Assembly: GCF_014203855.1 (NCBI RefSeq)
Contig: NZ_JACHJV010000001.1
Coordinates: 3,906,001 to 3,970,000, forward strand
Direction of reading: 5' to 3'
Source of the DNA: Kitasatospora kifunensis
Lineage (GTDB): Bacteria; Actinomycetota; Actinomycetes; Streptomycetales; Streptomycetaceae
DNA: 64,000 bases
Positions 10,201 to 20,782 of this stretch are shown here, in pieces. The notes beneath the pieces were generated by a model, which was not told the DNA's origin, searched no databases, and saw nothing but the letters and a program-made list of their open reading frames with translations. Each line of letters begins with the position of its first letter. The stretch's first letter is position 1. Made by a program: the position numbers and the translations under genes.

Positions 10201-11376
10201 ATGACAGCAGCAGCCAATCAGAGCGGTCGGCGACCCACCACCTCACGACGTCTGGAACGGGCCGGCATCCGGGATGTGGCAGCAGCCGCCGGAGTGTCGA
10301 TCACCACCGTCTCGGACGCCCTGAACGGAAAGGGCCGTCTGCCCGACGAAACCCGCAGCCGGGTGCGCGAGGTCGCCGAGCGCCTCGGCTACCGGCCGTC
10401 CGCCGCCGCCCGCACGCTGCGCACCGGCCGGTCCGGCCTGATCGGCCTGACCGTCACCACCTACGGCGAGGAACCGTTCACCTTCACCGAGTTCGCCTAC
10501 TTCGCCGAGATGGCCAGAGCCGCCACCAGCGCCGCGCTCGGCCGCGGCTACGCACTGGTGGTGCTGCCCGCCTCCTCGCGCCACGACGTGTGGAGCAACG
10601 TGGCGCTGGACGGCACCGTGGTGATCGACCCGGCCGACCAGGACCCGCTGGTCAGCGAGCTGTACCGATCGGGCGTCCCGGTGGTCAGCGACGGCAAGCC
10701 GGGCAACTGCCCGGTCACCGCCTGGGTGGACAACGACCACGAGGCCGCCGTGCTGGGGATCCTGGACCACCTCAGCGAGGCCGGCGCACGCCGGATCGGC
10801 CTGCTCACCGGCACCAGCACCGACACCTACACCCGGCTGTCCACCGACGCCTACCTCGGCTGGTGCGAGCGGGTCGGCCAGGAGCCGGTCTACGAGGCCT
10901 ACCCGGCCCACGACCCGGCCGCCGGGGCGGTGGCCGCCGACCGGCTGCTGGCCCGCCCGGACCGCCCGGACGCGGTCTACGGGCTCTTCGACCCCAACGG
11001 CACCGACCTGCTGGCCGCCGCCCGCCGCTACGGCCTGCGGGTGCCCGAGGACCTGCTGCTGGTCTGCTGCAGCGAGAGCGACGTCTACGCCGGCACCGAA
11101 CCACCGATCACCACCCTGTCGCTCAAGCCGCGCCGGATCGGCACCACCGTCGTCAACCTGCTGATCGACGCGATCGAGGGGGTCGACTCCAGCTCCGGAG
11201 TCACCGCGGACACCCCCACGGCGGGCGCCCGGCTCTTCCCGCCCCGCTACCGCACCGCCGGCACCGGCCCACCGCCCGGCACCCTGATGCCCACCGAGCT
11301 GATCGTGCGGGCCTCCTCACAGCGGCGCAGTCCCCGAACCACCGTCAGCCCGCCGCGCACTCCGGGCGAGGTCTAG
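10201..11376 (+). CDS. LacI-family transcriptional regulator
   Basis: Regulator of 391 residues. The N-terminal LacI HTH reads IRDVAAAAGVSITTVSDALN, followed by the hinge helix region (RLGYRPSAAARTLRTGRSGL). A periplasmic-binding-protein-like effector domain spans about residues 80-350 (IGLTVTTYG, GARRIGLLTG, DAVYGLFDPNG). The C-terminus carries about 45 extra residues rich in Pro/Thr/Ser. LacI proteins usually sense a sugar or nucleoside, but no transport or sugar operon is adjacent. ATG 10201 is chosen because the HTH lies about 25 residues in; the open frame upstream is not family-like. Confidence 0.9.
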   Translation: MTAAANQSGRRPTTSRRLERAGIRDVAAAAGVSITTVSDALNGKGRLPDETRSRVREVAERLGYRPSAAARTLRTGRSGLIGLTVTTYGEEPFTFTEFAYFAEMARAATSAALGRGYALVVLPASSRHDVWSNVALDGTVVIDPADQDPLVSELYRSGVPVVSDGKPGNCPVTAWVDNDHEAAVLGILDHLSEAGARRIGLLTGTSTDTYTRLSTDAYLGWCERVGQEPVYEAYPAHDPAAGAVAADRLLARPDRPDAVYGLFDPNGTDLLAAARRYGLRVPEDLLLVCCSESDVYAGTEPPITTLSLKPRRIGTTVVNLLIDAIEGVDSSSGVTADTPTAGARLFPPRYRTAGTGPPPGTLMPTELIVRASSQRRSPRTTVSPPRTPGEV

Positions 11377-11478
11377 GCCCTGACCACCCCCCGACGGCGG
11401 CGACGGCAGGCGCCCGCGCGAGGATTGGATACCGACCGGGTGAGGACGACGGGAGAGGGCTCTTCCTATGATGGGCGG

Positions 11479-12678
11479 ATGACACCCGAGGACCGCTTCC
11501 CCGGGCCTGAGCTGCCCCAGTCAGGCCCCCACCCGCAGCAGGACCTCGACGTGCTGCCGTACGGCTCGTACTTCGAGCCCAACCCCCCTTCGGAATACCA
11601 GAATTCGCCCGGCGAGCAGAGCGCGGGCGGGCCGGACGCCACGTACAGCGGGTACGGCGGCGCGCGCTACCTGGAGCAGCACTGGCCGGTGTCGGGCCAC
11701 CCGATCGGGCAGGGACCGGCCTACGCCTCCTTCCTCGCCGCCGAGCGTGGCGGCAACCAGGGACAGGCCCCCGCCCAGGACGACCCGCCGACCATCGAGC
11801 TCGGTCCGCCGATCACCGAGGAGAACCCGTACGCGACGCCGTACCAGCCCCCGCCCGCCGACCCGGGCCCGATCGGCCCGCTCTACGTCGTCGGTGACGT
11901 GCACGGCTACCTGGACGAGCTGCTCGCCGCGCTGCACCAGCAGGGCCTGGTGGACGGCGAGGGCCACTGGTCGGCCGGGCGCTCGCGGGTCTGGTTCCTG
12001 GGCGACTTCACCGACCGCGGACCCGACGGCATCGGCGTGATCAACCTGGTGATGCAGCTGGCCGCCGAGGCGGCCGCGGCCGGCGGCTACTGCCGGGCCC
12101 TGATGGGCAATCACGAACTGCTCTTCCTCGGCGCCCACCGCTACGGCGACGAGCCGGTGCAGTCCACCGCCGGCACCGCCTCGTTCCGCGCCGCCTGGCT
12201 GCTCAACGGCGGCCAGCAGCACGACCTGGAGCGGCTGGAGGGCCACCACATCAGCTGGCTCTCCCGGCTGCCGGCGATCGCGCTGGAGGACGGCCACCTG
12301 CTGCTGCACTCGGACACCACCGCGTACCTGGAGTTCGGCGACTCGATCGACGAGGTCAACGACGCCGTCCACGACCTGCTCGCGGACGAGGGCGCGGACG
12401 AGTGGTGGGACGCCTTCCGCCGGTTCACCAAGCGCTTCGCCTTCCGCGGCGACGGCGGCCCGATGGCGGCCGGCGAGCTGCTGGGCACCTACGGCGGCCA
12501 CCGGGTGGTGCACGGGCACAGCCCGATCCCCTACCTGACCGGCGAGGCGAACTCGGACAGCGGCGAGCGGCCGTACGTGCCGGGCCCGTACATCTACGCG
12601 GACGAGCTGGCGGTGGCGATGGACGGCGGGGTGACCATGGAGGGCCGCCTGCTGGTGGCCCGGCTGCCGGTGGACTGA
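11479..12678 (+). CDS. PPP-type metallophosphoesterase
   Basis: Protein of 399 residues with a calcineurin-like phosphoesterase domain in the C-terminal two-thirds. Metal-binding motifs are visible: GDVHGY, GDFTDRGP, GNHE, and late His residues in LLLHSD and VVHGHSPIP. These match bis(5'-nucleosyl)-tetraphosphatase/Ser-Thr phosphatase PPP enzymes. The N-terminal 130 residues are Pro/Gly/Tyr-rich and probably disordered, which is longer than the family needs. The start is ATG 11479 (MTPEDRF); an ATG at 11468 is out of frame. Substrate not determined. Confidence 0.85.
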   Translation: MTPEDRFPGPELPQSGPHPQQDLDVLPYGSYFEPNPPSEYQNSPGEQSAGGPDATYSGYGGARYLEQHWPVSGHPIGQGPAYASFLAAERGGNQGQAPAQDDPPTIELGPPITEENPYATPYQPPPADPGPIGPLYVVGDVHGYLDELLAALHQQGLVDGEGHWSAGRSRVWFLGDFTDRGPDGIGVINLVMQLAAEAAAAGGYCRALMGNHELLFLGAHRYGDEPVQSTAGTASFRAAWLLNGGQQHDLERLEGHHISWLSRLPAIALEDGHLLLHSDTTAYLEFGDSIDEVNDAVHDLLADEGADEWWDAFRRFTKRFAFRGDGGPMAAGELLGTYGGHRVVHGHSPIPYLTGEANSDSGERPYVPGPYIYADELAVAMDGGVTMEGRLLVARLPVD

Positions 12679-12750
12679 CCTCGTGGCCGGCGCCTTGCGC
12701 CCGCCGAAATCCGCTTGCGCCCCCCGTTGGCCGACGGTCAGTCTGACCGG

Positions 12751-13596
12751 ATGTCAGCTCAGCCGTCCCGTCCCAGCGCCCTCGCCGCCTTCCGCGCCGG
12801 CTTCGCCCGCCGCCAGGCCGCCGAGCTGCTGGAGGTGCCCGGCGGGGTGGTCGTGCGCGATCACGCCTTCGCGCTCTCCCACGAGCACAACCAGCTGCTG
12901 GTGGACGGCGCCATCGACCCGACGGCCCTGCCCGAGCCGGTCACCCTGCCCGAGCCGGCCGCCCTGCCCGAGCCGGCCGCCCTGCCCGAGCTGGCCGAAC
13001 GCCACCTCGGGGACCTGCGCTACCGGCGGATCAACGTGCTGGACGAGGCTCTGGGCGCCGCCTGCACGCCGGTGCTGCTGGCCGCCGGGTATCAGCGGGA
13101 CACCGAGCTGCTGATGGCCCGCTCGACCTCCGGCGTCGCCCTGCCTGCCGTCCCCGCCCGAGAAGTCGAGCCGGCCGACTTCCGGGACGCGTTGCTGGGG
13201 CAGCTCCACACCTGGATGCCGGGCCCCGCACAGGCCGAGCTGCGCGCCCAACTCGCCGACCGGCGCACCGCCCGGCGCCGCGGCGCCCCGGACGTACGCT
13301 TCCTCGCCTGCTACACCGACCAGGGGGAGGTGGCGGCCTGGGCCGATCTCTACCTCGACCCGGACGCGGGGCTGGCGCAGCTGGAGGACGTGGTGACGGC
13401 CGACGCCCACACCCGCCAGGGCCACGGGGACACGCTGCTGACCACCGCGCTGGCGCGGGCCGCGGCGGCGGGCTGCGGCGAGCTGTTCCTGCTCGCGGAC
13501 GCGGCCGACTGGCCACGGCAGTGGTACGCGCGGCGGGGCTTCGAGGTGCTCGGGCGCAGCTACGCCTTCGTGCTGCGCCAGGGCTCGGGTGGCTGA
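12751..13596 (+). CDS. GNAT-family N-acetyltransferase with LPEPA repeats
   Basis: Acetyltransferase-like protein of 281 residues. The C-terminal GNAT core (about 190-275) shows EVAAWADLYL, LEDVVTADAHTRQGHGDTLL (acetyl-CoA loop) and WYARRGFEVLGRS. The N-terminal half resembles a degenerate second GNAT module. Residues 59-82 are four 6-residue repeats of the ALPEPA type. Substrate unknown. It is followed convergently, after 11 bp, by another GNAT gene. Confidence 0.8.
   Translation: MSAQPSRPSALAAFRAGFARRQAAELLEVPGGVVVRDHAFALSHEHNQLLVDGAIDPTALPEPVTLPEPAALPEPAALPELAERHLGDLRYRRINVLDEALGAACTPVLLAAGYQRDTELLMARSTSGVALPAVPAREVEPADFRDALLGQLHTWMPGPAQAELRAQLADRRTARRRGAPDVRFLACYTDQGEVAAWADLYLDPDAGLAQLEDVVTADAHTRQGHGDTLLTTALARAAAAGCGELFLLADAADWPRQWYARRGFEVLGRSYAFVLRQGSGG
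12925..12996 (+). repeat. Four 18-bp tandem repeats inside a GNAT gene
   Basis: Four consecutive 18-bp units of the type GCCCTGCCCGAGCCGGCC cover 12925-12996 with a few substitutions. They keep the reading frame and add a flexible Leu-Pro-Glu-Pro linker between the two halves of the acetyltransferase. Confidence 0.85.
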
Positions 13597-13607
13597 GAGC
13601 GGTCGCT

Positions 13608-14039
13608 CTAGAGCTCGTGCGCGAAGTGGAAGGCCACGATCGCCATCCGTCGCCCGTGGTAGAAGCGGTGCGCACCGTGGTTGGAGACGCCCGAGTCCAG
13701 CTCCAGCCGCACGCAGCCGGCCTGGCGGGCCCGCTCCGCCAGCTCCGCCAGCAGGTGCGAGCCGACCCCGCCGGAGCGCACGTCCGGGTCGGTGACCAGG
13801 TCGTCCACGAAGAGCAGCCGACCCCGGCTGGTGGCCAGCACCCGGTGCGCCGCCACCGCCAGGCAGCGTCCGCGCGGGTCGTAGGCGGCCGTGAAGACCA
13901 GACCCTGCGCGTGCGCCTCAGCGGCATAGGCGGCGAACTCACCGCGGCCCAGGCCCGGTCGCAGCAACCGGATCAGCGGCGCGACGTCCCGCTCCAGCTC
14001 CACCTGACCGGGCGCCACATCACAGACGATCAACTCCAT
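13608..14039 (-). CDS. GNAT-family N-acetyltransferase
   Basis: Single-domain acetyltransferase of 143 residues. It shows the central strands and acetyl-CoA loop (LLFVDDLVTDPDVRSGGVGS), then ELAERARQAGCVRLELDSGV and the C-terminal HGAHRFYHGRRM. The substrate is unknown. Its stop lies 11 bp from the stop of the convergent GNAT gene. Confidence 0.85.
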   Translation of the reverse strand: MELIVCDVAPGQVELERDVAPLIRLLRPGLGRGEFAAYAAEAHAQGLVFTAAYDPRGRCLAVAAHRVLATSRGRLLFVDDLVTDPDVRSGGVGSHLLAELAERARQAGCVRLELDSGVSNHGAHRFYHGRRMAIVAFHFAHEL

Positions 14040-14130
14040 GGCACACCAGCCTACGCACGGCGGCGCTTGCGGTAACCATCGCGGACATATCGCTCCCTGT
14101 CCGAAGTCGGGCAGGGCCTAGTCTGCTGGT

Positions 14131-14655
14131 ATGGCTATTCCTCCCTTCCTCGCTGAGCTGCGCGCTCTGGTCGGCAGCCGTCCGCTGTGGCTCTCCACCG
14201 TCTGCACCGTCGTCCTGGACGACCAGGACCGGGTACTGCTCGGCCGGCGGGCCGACACCGGTGCCTGGGCGCTGGTCGGCGGCATCATCGACCCCGGTGA
14301 GCAGCCCGCCGAGGCGGCGGTGCGCGAGTGCTACGAGGAGACCGGCGTGCACGTGGTCCCGGAACTGCTCACCTCGGTCACGGTCTCGCCGAAGGTCACC
14401 TACCCGAACGGCGACCGCACCCAGTACCTGGAGGTCACCTTCCGCTGCCGCGCGGTGGGCGGCGAGGCCCGGGTGAACGACGAGGAGTCGCTGGAGGTGG
14501 CCTGGTTTGCACAGGACGCGCTGCCCGCGCTGGACGAGTACAACCGCGAGCGGCTGAAGCTGGCGCTGGAGTGCACGGGTCCGGCGGCGTTCAACCTGCC
14601 CGGCGCACCGACCACCGGACCCAGCGACCTGACTCTCCGTCACTTCCCCGCTTAG
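14131..14655 (+). CDS. Nudix hydrolase
   Basis: Nudix enzyme of 174 residues with a complete Nudix box: GGIIDPGEQPAEAAVRECYE followed by ETGV, matching Gx5Ex7REUxEExGU. It starts with a conserved streptomycete N-terminus (IPPFLAELRALVGSRPLWL) before the fold, and probably hydrolyses a nucleoside diphosphate derivative. The marR gene follows 71 bp downstream on the same strand. Confidence 0.9.
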   Translation: MAIPPFLAELRALVGSRPLWLSTVCTVVLDDQDRVLLGRRADTGAWALVGGIIDPGEQPAEAAVRECYEETGVHVVPELLTSVTVSPKVTYPNGDRTQYLEVTFRCRAVGGEARVNDEESLEVAWFAQDALPALDEYNRERLKLALECTGPAAFNLPGAPTTGPSDLTLRHFPA

Positions 14656-14680
14656 GACTGCCTTTACGTCAACGACCTGC

Positions 14681-14703
14681 TGGTTTGACTGCCCATCAAA
14701 CCA
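14681..14703. promoter_or_regulatory. Perfect 8-7-8 dyad upstream of marR
   Basis: TGGTTTGA (14681-14688) and TCAAACCA (14696-14703) are exact reverse complements around a 7-bp centre. The dyad ends 23 bp before the marR ATG, where a repressor would cover the promoter or ribosome site. MarR proteins commonly bind dyads of this size to repress themselves, so this is the probable autoregulatory operator (inference). Confidence 0.65.
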
Positions 14704-14726
14704 CCCCGATAAAGTACGACTTCATT

Positions 14727-15311
14727 ATGAAGCAGGTACATAACGCAACCGAGCAGCCCACCCGCGGTCTGGCCCAGGACGCCGACGACTGCCTCTTCGA
14801 CCCCCGGATCCGCACCGTGCTGTCCGAGTTCACCCTCGGCAGCGACACCCTCACCCTGGAGGCCGCGGCCGCGATCCGGGCCGCCTCGCACTCCGTGGAG
14901 CGGCTGCGCAGTCGCGGCGCCCAGGGCCGCGGCCTGAGCTCCGGCGCCCTGGACATCCTGATCCGCCTGGGCGCCACCACCGGTGAGGCGCTGAGCATCG
15001 GCGACCTGGCCCGGTCCGCCGACGTCAGCTCGCGCAACGTCACCGGCCTGGTCGACACCCTGGAGCGCGAGGGCCTGGCCGAGCGGGTGCCCGACCCGCA
15101 CGACCGCCGCTCGGTGCTCACCCGGATCACCCCGGCGGGCCGCGGCTGGCTCGACACCTTCCGCGAGCCCGTCCAACGGGCCATGGCGGGGGTGTTCCAG
15201 GGCTTCACCCCCGCCGACCTGACCCAACTGCGGCACCTGTGCCTGCGGGTGGTGGAGAACCAGCAGCGGCTCGAGCACTACCTGGCGCAGACCGAGGACG
15301 TGCTGCGCTGA
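14727..15311 (+). CDS. MarR-family transcriptional regulator
   Basis: Winged-helix regulator of 194 residues. The HTH core lies at about 90-140 (LSIGDLARSADVSSRNVTGL recognition region, then the wing with PHDRRSVLTRITPAG), flanked by dimerisation helices. There is a longer than usual N-terminal part of about 50 residues. The start is ATG 14727, just after an AT-richer stretch and the dyad at 14681-14703. The target could be itself or the neighbouring genes. Confidence 0.88.
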   Translation: MKQVHNATEQPTRGLAQDADDCLFDPRIRTVLSEFTLGSDTLTLEAAAAIRAASHSVERLRSRGAQGRGLSSGALDILIRLGATTGEALSIGDLARSADVSSRNVTGLVDTLEREGLAERVPDPHDRRSVLTRITPAGRGWLDTFREPVQRAMAGVFQGFTPADLTQLRHLCLRVVENQQRLEHYLAQTEDVLR

Positions 15312-15323
15312 CCGCCCGTCCCC

Positions 15324-15397
15324 GCGGCCGCAGCTTCTTGCGGCCGCGGCTTCTTGTGGCCACAGCTCCTTGTGGCCACGGCTTCTTGCGGCTACAG
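15324..15397. repeat. Five 8-bp palindromes phased every 16 bp
   Basis: GCGGCCGC occurs at 15324 and 15340, GTGGCCAC at 15356 and 15372, and GCGGCTAC at 15388: five cores at an exact 16-bp period with the linker CTTCTT/CTCCTT between them. The change from GCGGCCGC to GTGGCCAC alters both arms so that the palindrome is kept. The array fills the space between marR (stop 15311) and the DUF885 stop (15392-15394) and overlaps the latter. It may serve as a terminator or protein-binding array. Confidence 0.8.
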
Positions 15398-17068
15398 CCC
15401 GGCCAGGTTGTCCGTCAGGTCGTCCAGTCCGAACGAACCCTGCGAAATGGCCGCCATGTGCCAGGACTTGAGGTCGAACGCCGCGCCGTGCCGCCTGCGC
15501 GCGGCCTCCCGCCCGGCCAGCCAGGCGCGCTCGCCGAGCTTGTAGCCGATCGCCTGGCCCGGCCAGCCGAGGTAGCGGGTGACCTCGCCCAACTGGCGGG
15601 CGGGCGTGCTGCCTTCGTAGGCGGCCATGAACTCGAGGCCCAGCTCGGGCGTCCAGCGCTCGCCGGGGTGGAAGGGGGAGTCGGCCGGGATGGCCAGGCG
15701 CAGGTGCATGCCGATGTCGATGATCACCCGGATGATCCGCAGCATCTGCTTGCCCAGGTAGCCGAGGTATCGGCCAGGGTCGGCGAGGAAGCCGAGCTCG
15801 TGCATCAGCCGCTCGGCGTACAGCGCCCAACCCTCCACATTGGCACTGACCTTGCCGAGGGTGACCTGGTAGCGGCTGAGCCGGTCCTGCAGGGTCACCC
15901 ACTGGGCGAGCTGCAGGTGATGGCCGGGCACCCCCTCGTGGTACCAGGTGCTGACCAACCGCCAGGTCGGGAAGGTCTGCTGGCCGAGGGTGGGCAGATA
16001 GGTCCGCCCAGGGCGGCTGAAGTCCAGGCTGGGGCCCGAGTAGTGCGGCGCGACCGAGCTGCCGGGCGGCGCGATCCTGGTCTCCACCTGGCGCAGCGGA
16101 CCCGAGATGTCGAAATGGGTGCCGTCCAGCGCCTCGATCGCCTCCTCCATCAACTCCTGCAGCCAGGCCCTGATCCCCTCCTCGCCCTCGATCACGTGGC
16201 CGTCCGAGTTCAGGTGCGCCACGGCCTGGGCCAGACTCGCGCCGGGCAGCACCTTGCGCGCCGCGTCCTCCATCTCGGCCAGCGTCCGGTGGAACTCCGT
16301 CCAGGCCCACTCGTACGCCTCGGTGACGTCCACGTCGGCCCCCGTCGCCCGCCGGGCGAAGCGCAGGTAGCGCTCGGGGCCGACCGCGTCCGGCACCCCC
16401 ACGGCCACCGGGGCGTAGTCGGAGCGCAGCCAGTCACGGAACTCCGCGACCGCGGCGGTGGCCCGCAGCGCCGCCTCGTCCAGCTCGGCGCGCTGACGCT
16501 CGGGGCCGTCCGCCACGAAGCCGCTGAACCAGCTCGCCGTGCCGCCCTCCTCACCGGTCCAGGCGGTCAACTGGCCTGTCACCGCCGCGACCTGCCGAGG
16601 CGCCGACACGATGCCCCGCGAGATGCCCTCGCGCAGCGTGGACCGGTAGCCGTCCAACGCCCCGGGCAGCGCGCGCAGCCGGCTCGTCACGTTCGCCCAG
16701 TCGTCCTCGGTCTCGGTGCTCATGAGGGTGAAGATCCGCCGCAGCAAGTGCAGCGGCGAGTTGAGCGGCCGCAGCCCGAAGAAGTGGTCGCCCGCGTCGT
16801 GGCAGGCCAACTCCGCCGTCAGCCGCTCGCGCAGCAGCCGGCCGCACGCCTCGTCGAGGGGCCCGTCCCCGGCGGGCGCCGCGTCCAGCAGCGCCAGCGT
16901 GGTGCGGTCCAGCTCGGCTTTGGCCTCGAACCCCTCCGGCGACAGGTCCGGCTGCCGGTCCATCCCGACCCGCTCCCCCAACGCCGCGGCGATCGAAGGG
17001 TCCTGGGCGGCCGCCTGCTCGACGTAGGCATCGGCGATCTGGCGGGGCGTGAGCTTCGCATCTGACAT
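15392..17068 (-). CDS. DUF885 family protein (putative metallopeptidase-like)
   Basis: Protein of 558 residues matching the DUF885 family, whose members carry a zinc-peptidase-like HExxH variant. Here it reads STWYHEGVPGHHLQLAQW, followed about 30 residues later by EGWALYAERLMHELGF, which would supply the third ligand. No signal peptide is present, so it is probably cytosolic. The enzymatic activity of the family is poorly established. Start ATG 17068 (MSDAKL) or 17077; the SD evidence does not separate them. Confidence 0.85.
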   Translation of the reverse strand: MSDAKLTPRQIADAYVEQAAAQDPSIAAALGERVGMDRQPDLSPEGFEAKAELDRTTLALLDAAPAGDGPLDEACGRLLRERLTAELACHDAGDHFFGLRPLNSPLHLLRRIFTLMSTETEDDWANVTSRLRALPGALDGYRSTLREGISRGIVSAPRQVAAVTGQLTAWTGEEGGTASWFSGFVADGPERQRAELDEAALRATAAVAEFRDWLRSDYAPVAVGVPDAVGPERYLRFARRATGADVDVTEAYEWAWTEFHRTLAEMEDAARKVLPGASLAQAVAHLNSDGHVIEGEEGIRAWLQELMEEAIEALDGTHFDISGPLRQVETRIAPPGSSVAPHYSGPSLDFSRPGRTYLPTLGQQTFPTWRLVSTWYHEGVPGHHLQLAQWVTLQDRLSRYQVTLGKVSANVEGWALYAERLMHELGFLADPGRYLGYLGKQMLRIIRVIIDIGMHLRLAIPADSPFHPGERWTPELGLEFMAAYEGSTPARQLGEVTRYLGWPGQAIGYKLGERAWLAGREAARRRHGAAFDLKSWHMAAISQGSFGLDDLTDNLAGL

Positions 17069-17216
17069 GGGCCTCATCCTGGCCCACCGGAGGCGGCCGT
17101 GTCAGCACGCCGAGGACGTGTTCGGCGATCAGCTCGGCGGGGACTGTTCGAGCACGGCCGACTCACATACCATCAGCCCCGGCAACGATTTCGAGATCGA
17201 TCCCAGGACGGCTGCC

Positions 17217-17681
17217 GTGCACACGTATCTCTCCGAGGCGGAACTCGTCTTCGTCCTGCCGCAGTTCCGGCGGCGCGAGATCCTCTGGGTGCTCTCCCTG
17301 CTCAGCGCCCTGCTACCGGTCACCGCCGGGTACTACCTGGGGCCCACGGCCTTCGCCCTGGCCCTGGGCGTCGCCGCCGCCCTGGGCTGGTGGCTGCACA
17401 CCTGGTACCGCAACGGCGGGGTGACCGCCGTCGGCCCCCAGGGCATCACCACCCGCCCGGGCGCCCTCCCGGCCCGCACCACGCCGTGGCACGAGGTGAC
17501 CTCGATCGACATCGACACCAGGCCCACCACCCGGTGGGGCGACATCCGCACCCTGCGGGTGCGCCGCGAGCACGGCCGCACCCTGCGCGTGCCGGTCCTG
17601 GTGGACGCCTCCTACGCGCCGGACCCCGACTTCGAGGACAAGTGCGAGCAGATCGTGGACTGCTGGGAGCGCTACGCGTAG
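17217..17681 (+). CDS. PH-like domain membrane protein
   Basis: Protein of 154 residues: a short N-terminus (VHTYLSEAELVFVLPQFRRR), two closely spaced membrane helices (ILWVLSLLSALLPVTAGYYL, FALALGVAAALGWWLHTW) and a cytosolic PH-like bPH2 module (GVTAVGPQGITTRPG, PWHEVTSIDIDTRP). This layout is common in small actinobacterial membrane proteins of unknown role. I chose GTG 17217, with AGGA 8 bp before it, because upstream in-frame codons encode unrelated sequence. Confidence 0.75.
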   Translation: MHTYLSEAELVFVLPQFRRREILWVLSLLSALLPVTAGYYLGPTAFALALGVAAALGWWLHTWYRNGGVTAVGPQGITTRPGALPARTTPWHEVTSIDIDTRPTTRWGDIRTLRVRREHGRTLRVPVLVDASYAPDPDFEDKCEQIVDCWERYA

Positions 17682-17886
17682 GCGCCGAGCAGGCCCTTCA
17701 GCAGCGTGCTGACCCCGGCCAGCACCAGGTCCCCGCCCCACCCGCCCGTCACGAACACCCCTGCCCCTGCTGCCGACGATCAGCGCCCCAGCTCTCCGCG
17801 CACGGCGGGCGGAACTCAACCGCGATTACGCCGGCTCAACCGACCACTCGCCAGAGCCTCCGGTTCCGTCGAGGCCAACACCGACC

Positions 17887-18354
17887 TCAGACCGCGACAT
17901 TGGTCCACCCGACGGCGGGCAGCAGCTCGGCCGCCGACCGGTGGTTGCCCGTGGCGGCGGCACCGGCCATGGCGGCGGCCGCGGTGCGCGGGTCGGTGCC
18001 GGGTGGCACCACCAGGAGGAGGAAGTGGTCCTGGAGGCCCCGGGTGAGGCTGATGGTCTGGTCGCTGGCGGCGAACCAGCCGATCCTGACCACGAGTCCG
18101 TCCGCGACGACCGAGTCGGGCACGGCGTTCCAGGCCATGGTGTCGAGACCTACGCGGAGGATGCGGCCCAGATGGGCGCTGAGCGCGGTGATCAGGTCCG
18201 GCAGTTCGGCCTGGACGTTGCGCGTGCGGGGCCACCAGGCGCCGTCGAACATTCCGCCGCGCGACATCGTGGGCTCCAGCACCAGTCGTGGCAGCAACGG
18301 AACAACCGAAAAACCCCAGGGAGTTGGGAAGGTGGGAAGCTGAATCGGCCTCAT
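17887..18354 (-). CDS. DUF5994 family protein
   Basis: Protein of about 155 residues matching the actinobacterial DUF5994 family: RLVLEPTMSRGGMFDGAWWP near the start, ELPDLITALSAHLGRILRVG, then VVRIGWFAASDQTISL and HFLLLVVPPGTDPRTAAAAM. Function unknown; no catalytic motif or signal peptide is visible. ATG 18354 (MRPIQLPTFPTPWG) is preferred. In-frame ATGs at 18432 and 18537 would add sequence unlike the family. Confidence 0.78.
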   Translation of the reverse strand: MRPIQLPTFPTPWGFSVVPLLPRLVLEPTMSRGGMFDGAWWPRTRNVQAELPDLITALSAHLGRILRVGLDTMAWNAVPDSVVADGLVVRIGWFAASDQTISLTRGLQDHFLLLVVPPGTDPRTAAAAMAGAAATGNHRSAAELLPAVGWTNVAV

Positions 18355-18591
18355 CGGGAGCCGCCCGTCCGGTCCTGTGGCGGACCGATCATGACCTTGG
18401 GCGACACCAGCGCGAATACCGGCGTTCGACATGTCCTCGGTTACTTCCGACGGTACTCCGCGTAACCGCCCTTCGGAGTGCCGCGGAGGCCTCAGAACCC
18501 CGCCGGACCCCGGACCTGCCGACGCCCGGCAGGGCATCGGGCCGGGAAGCCCCCTCCACCTCCCGGCCCGACGTCTTCGCCGGCAGTACGG

Positions 18592-20421
<1,830 letters not shown>

Positions 20422-20425
20422 CTGA

Positions 20426-20430
20426 CCCTC
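20426..20430 (-). promoter_or_regulatory. thiC ribosome binding site
   Basis: GAGGG on the minus strand lies 4 bp before the thiC ATG and directly after the 3' stem of the TPP riboswitch. Ligand-induced folding could therefore hide it and block translation. Confidence 0.6.
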
Positions 20431-20553
20431 TACTCCCTACGCCGGCATTACCCGGTCAGGTTCCTGCGGTCGACGCAGCGGTCGGTCCACGGCCGGTGGT
20501 ACGGCCCTGGGCCCTTCAGCGCCCTCTCAGCCCGGTGCTCCGAGCTCCCGTGG
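20431..20553 (-). ncRNA. TPP (THI-box) riboswitch of thiC
   Basis: Read on the minus strand, the leader contains ACGGGAGCTCGGAGCACCGG, then the conserved CTGAGAGGG that binds the pyrimidine. After a variable arm come GAACCTGACCGGGTAATGCC and GGCGTAGGGAGTAG, the pyrophosphate-binding half and the closing P1 strand. These are the hallmark blocks of the TPP aptamer. It ends 9 bp before the thiC start. No long U-tract follows, so control is probably at translation initiation (inference). Confidence 0.95.
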
Positions 20554-20782
20554 GCAGACGGATTTGCCTGCCCGAAGTTGTCCACACGGTAGCCGGGGCG
20601 CCGCGCCGCGGTCCAGTGGGGGTACGCGGACCGGTACGAAGACCGCCGCGTCACCGGTACGGGCGCCGCCACGGCCGCCCCACGGGCAACCGGCGGGCGC
20701 GTCGTATCCGTACGTCACACTGGGGGCGCAAACCGCGTGCACCGGGCGGCGGTTGGCTCTGACTGACGAGGGGGCGAGTCGT

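Noticed and set aside
17682..17886. Possible decayed minus-strand gene (GWGGDLVLAGVSTLLKGLLG near 17684, and ALIVGSRGRG in another frame)
   Set aside because: The pieces faintly resemble a universal-stress or hydrolase C-terminus but are short, in different frames, and lack upstream homology I can recognise. Not enough to call a pseudogene.
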